Of a stretch of 7,022 nt of DNA, positions 5,930-7,022 are shown in pieces (position 1 is the first letter of the stretch; each line of letters opens with the position of its first letter). Under the pieces are notes generated by a model. It searched no databases and had not been told where the DNA came from. It saw nothing but the letters and a program-made list of their open reading frames with translations. The DNA comes from Pseudomonadota bacterium (GTDB lineage Bacteria; Myxococcota_A; Bradymonadia; UBA4248). The translations under genes were made by a program, and so were the position numbers. The DNA lies in contig WQTY01000107.1 of the NCBI GenBank assembly GCA_009786045.1, forward strand, positions 1 through 7,022. The letters run 5' to 3'.

Positions 5930-7022
5930 CTAAGGTTGTGCACTGCCAAGGCGCAAATCAGACAACAAAATACCAGCAATGGCCTCCGGGAGAACAAAAA
6001 CGGGACCCTCATTGACACGCGCCAGCCGATAAAGCCCCTGATGAGACTGGCCGAGGCGGAGCTGGTAAGCCGGCTCATCCGCATCATCCAGAAAGACATC
6101 CACCTGTGCAGCATGCAGGGGCTCATCTTTTTCTGCTGGTGTGGCAAATCGCAACGCCTGCAGCCCAATCAGCATCTTGACAAAACCTGCCAGCGCGCCT
6201 TCGTCGAGCGAAACTGCCTCACCGCCTTCATAACCCATCCAGACGCCATCCTGGCCAGGCGCATAGCGCCATTGCCTGGCATAGACACGCACCGAAACCG
6301 ACGCCAGCCGCGAAGAAGAAAACTCCCACACGGACTTTGTGCGCAAATCATCAAACAACGGCAGAATTCCAAGCAATCGCCTCGCCGTCATCACTGCAAC
6401 TTCCTGCCTGCCAGCAATGTGAACAAAACGCGCACCCTCTCCGAGAGCACGAAATGCCGGAAAAACCTCCGCACCCACTTCGCCGCCAACCTCAAGCGTC
6501 ATTGCCGGACCAGCACCATGGATTTGAATTCTGGCCCCTGCACCGCTGCCTCTTACCGCCTCCCACGATAACCCATCGGCAAAATCGTCAACGTAAAGCG
6601 GCGCAACAAGATCGATGATCGTCGCGATACGCCTCTCATCAATGACAAAACCATCGGAATCAAAAGGGTCGATGCCCTCCCCGCGTGCCCACGCAACCCG
6701 CCAACCCTGAGGATTCTTCGCGCTGGGTTGCCCAAGGCGATCCAAAGAAAAAGCATCGACAGCCGTCTCAAACACCATCGACGTTATCCCACCAGCCTCT
6801 ATATCGACCCAGCGGCGGTCACGCCACCCCGAAGGCGGCACCTCAAAAAGCGTCCCCACATCGTACAAGGGCACGAAAACACGATAAGCCATGGCGTCTC
6901 CCTGCACAAAAAACCAGCGCCGCTCGGAATTCGCCGTCCCCAGCGTTTGTCCCGTCCCCAGCGTCAATCGAACAATAACCTGACCAGCCCTGGAAAACGT
7001 CACGGTCGTTGGTGGTGCAAGC
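5930..7022 (-). CDS. DUF4340-domain protein (N-terminus outside window)
   Basis: The frame is open from the right edge to TAG 5932-5930, giving 363 residues. The GTG at 7003 is not needed as a start, because the codons before it read LAPPTTVTFSR, an ordinary continuation of the domain. DUF4340 proteins are usually membrane-anchored beta-rich envelope proteins encoded beside GldG-like and ABC-2 transporter subunits; their exact role is unknown. Seen here: VTFSR...VRLTLG, a FFVQGD...YRVFVPLYDV strand pair and GWRDRRWVDIEAGGIT (GTG numbering about 59-74), which match the conserved end of a DUF4340 unit. Two later stretches (about 100-230 and 243-350) repeat the same order: Trp-containing strand, helix, an xLxxGxx strand, then a value-of-envelope-protein style FVHI/FVLPE strand. 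No helix or signal is visible, since the N-terminus is missing. The next gene on the same strand is the kinase, 141 bases away. Confidence 0.75.
   Translation of the reverse strand, partial: LAPPTTVTFSRAGQVIVRLTLGTGQTLGTANSERRWFFVQGDAMAYRVFVPLYDVGTLFEVPPSGWRDRRWVDIEAGGITSMVFETAVDAFSLDRLGQPSAKNPQGWRVAWARGEGIDPFDSDGFVIDERRIATIIDLVAPLYVDDFADGLSWEAVRGSGAGARIQIHGAGPAMTLEVGGEVGAEVFPAFRALGEGARFVHIAGRQEVAVMTARRLLGILPLFDDLRTKSVWEFSSSRLASVSVRVYARQWRYAPGQDGVWMGYEGGEAVSLDEGALAGFVKMLIGLQALRFATPAEKDEPLHAAQVDVFLDDADEPAYQLRLGQSHQGLYRLARVNEGPVFVLPEAIAGILLSDLRLGSAQP

Noticed and set aside
5837..6571. A 244-codon plus-strand frame opposite the DUF4340 gene
   Set aside because: Its translation is Arg/Gln/His-rich and low in structure, typical of an antisense frame, while the minus strand matches DUF4340.

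Overview
The window looks like chromosomal DNA from a deltaproteobacterial-type organism (Myxococcota/Bradymonadota-like). This is inferred from a eukaryotic-like Ser/Thr kinase fused through one membrane helix to PEGA domains, a DUF4340 protein, moderately GC-rich DNA and G/C-ending codons. The taxon is not proven, and no mobile element, RNA gene or CRISPR array was seen.

Layout. From the left edge to 615 there is the 3' part of a plus-strand frame for an unrecognised, Cys-containing protein. A 109-base gap (616-724) follows, packed with strong, partly mutually exclusive hairpins. Next come two overlapping plus-strand genes for a CcmA-like ABC ATPase (725-1312) and a CcmB-like permease (1300-2049). 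Everything to the right is on the minus strand and converges on them. In transcription order these are a DUF4340 protein running in from the right edge (5930-7022), a PEGA-domain Ser/Thr kinase (3701-5788), a small CcmE-like protein (3351-3710) and a divergent CcmF-like membrane protein (1780-3351). The kinase, ccmE and ccmF overlap by a few bases at each junction and are almost certainly one translationally coupled unit.

How it fits together. CcmA/CcmB (heme-release ABC module), CcmE (periplasmic heme chaperone) and CcmF (WWD-domain heme lyase subunit) are parts of the system I cytochrome c maturation machinery. Here they are split into two convergent blocks, with no ccmC, ccmD, ccmG or ccmH visible. 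Every component is atypical. CcmE has Cys where the heme-binding His normally sits and lacks the partner Tyr. CcmF is short and divergent. CcmA has lost the Gln of both the Q-loop and the signature motif. The ccmB and ccmF frames run through each other for 270 bp although their membrane cores abut almost exactly. A sensor-like kinase translationally coupled to ccmE-ccmF suggests a regulated or repurposed heme-handling complex, but that is inference.
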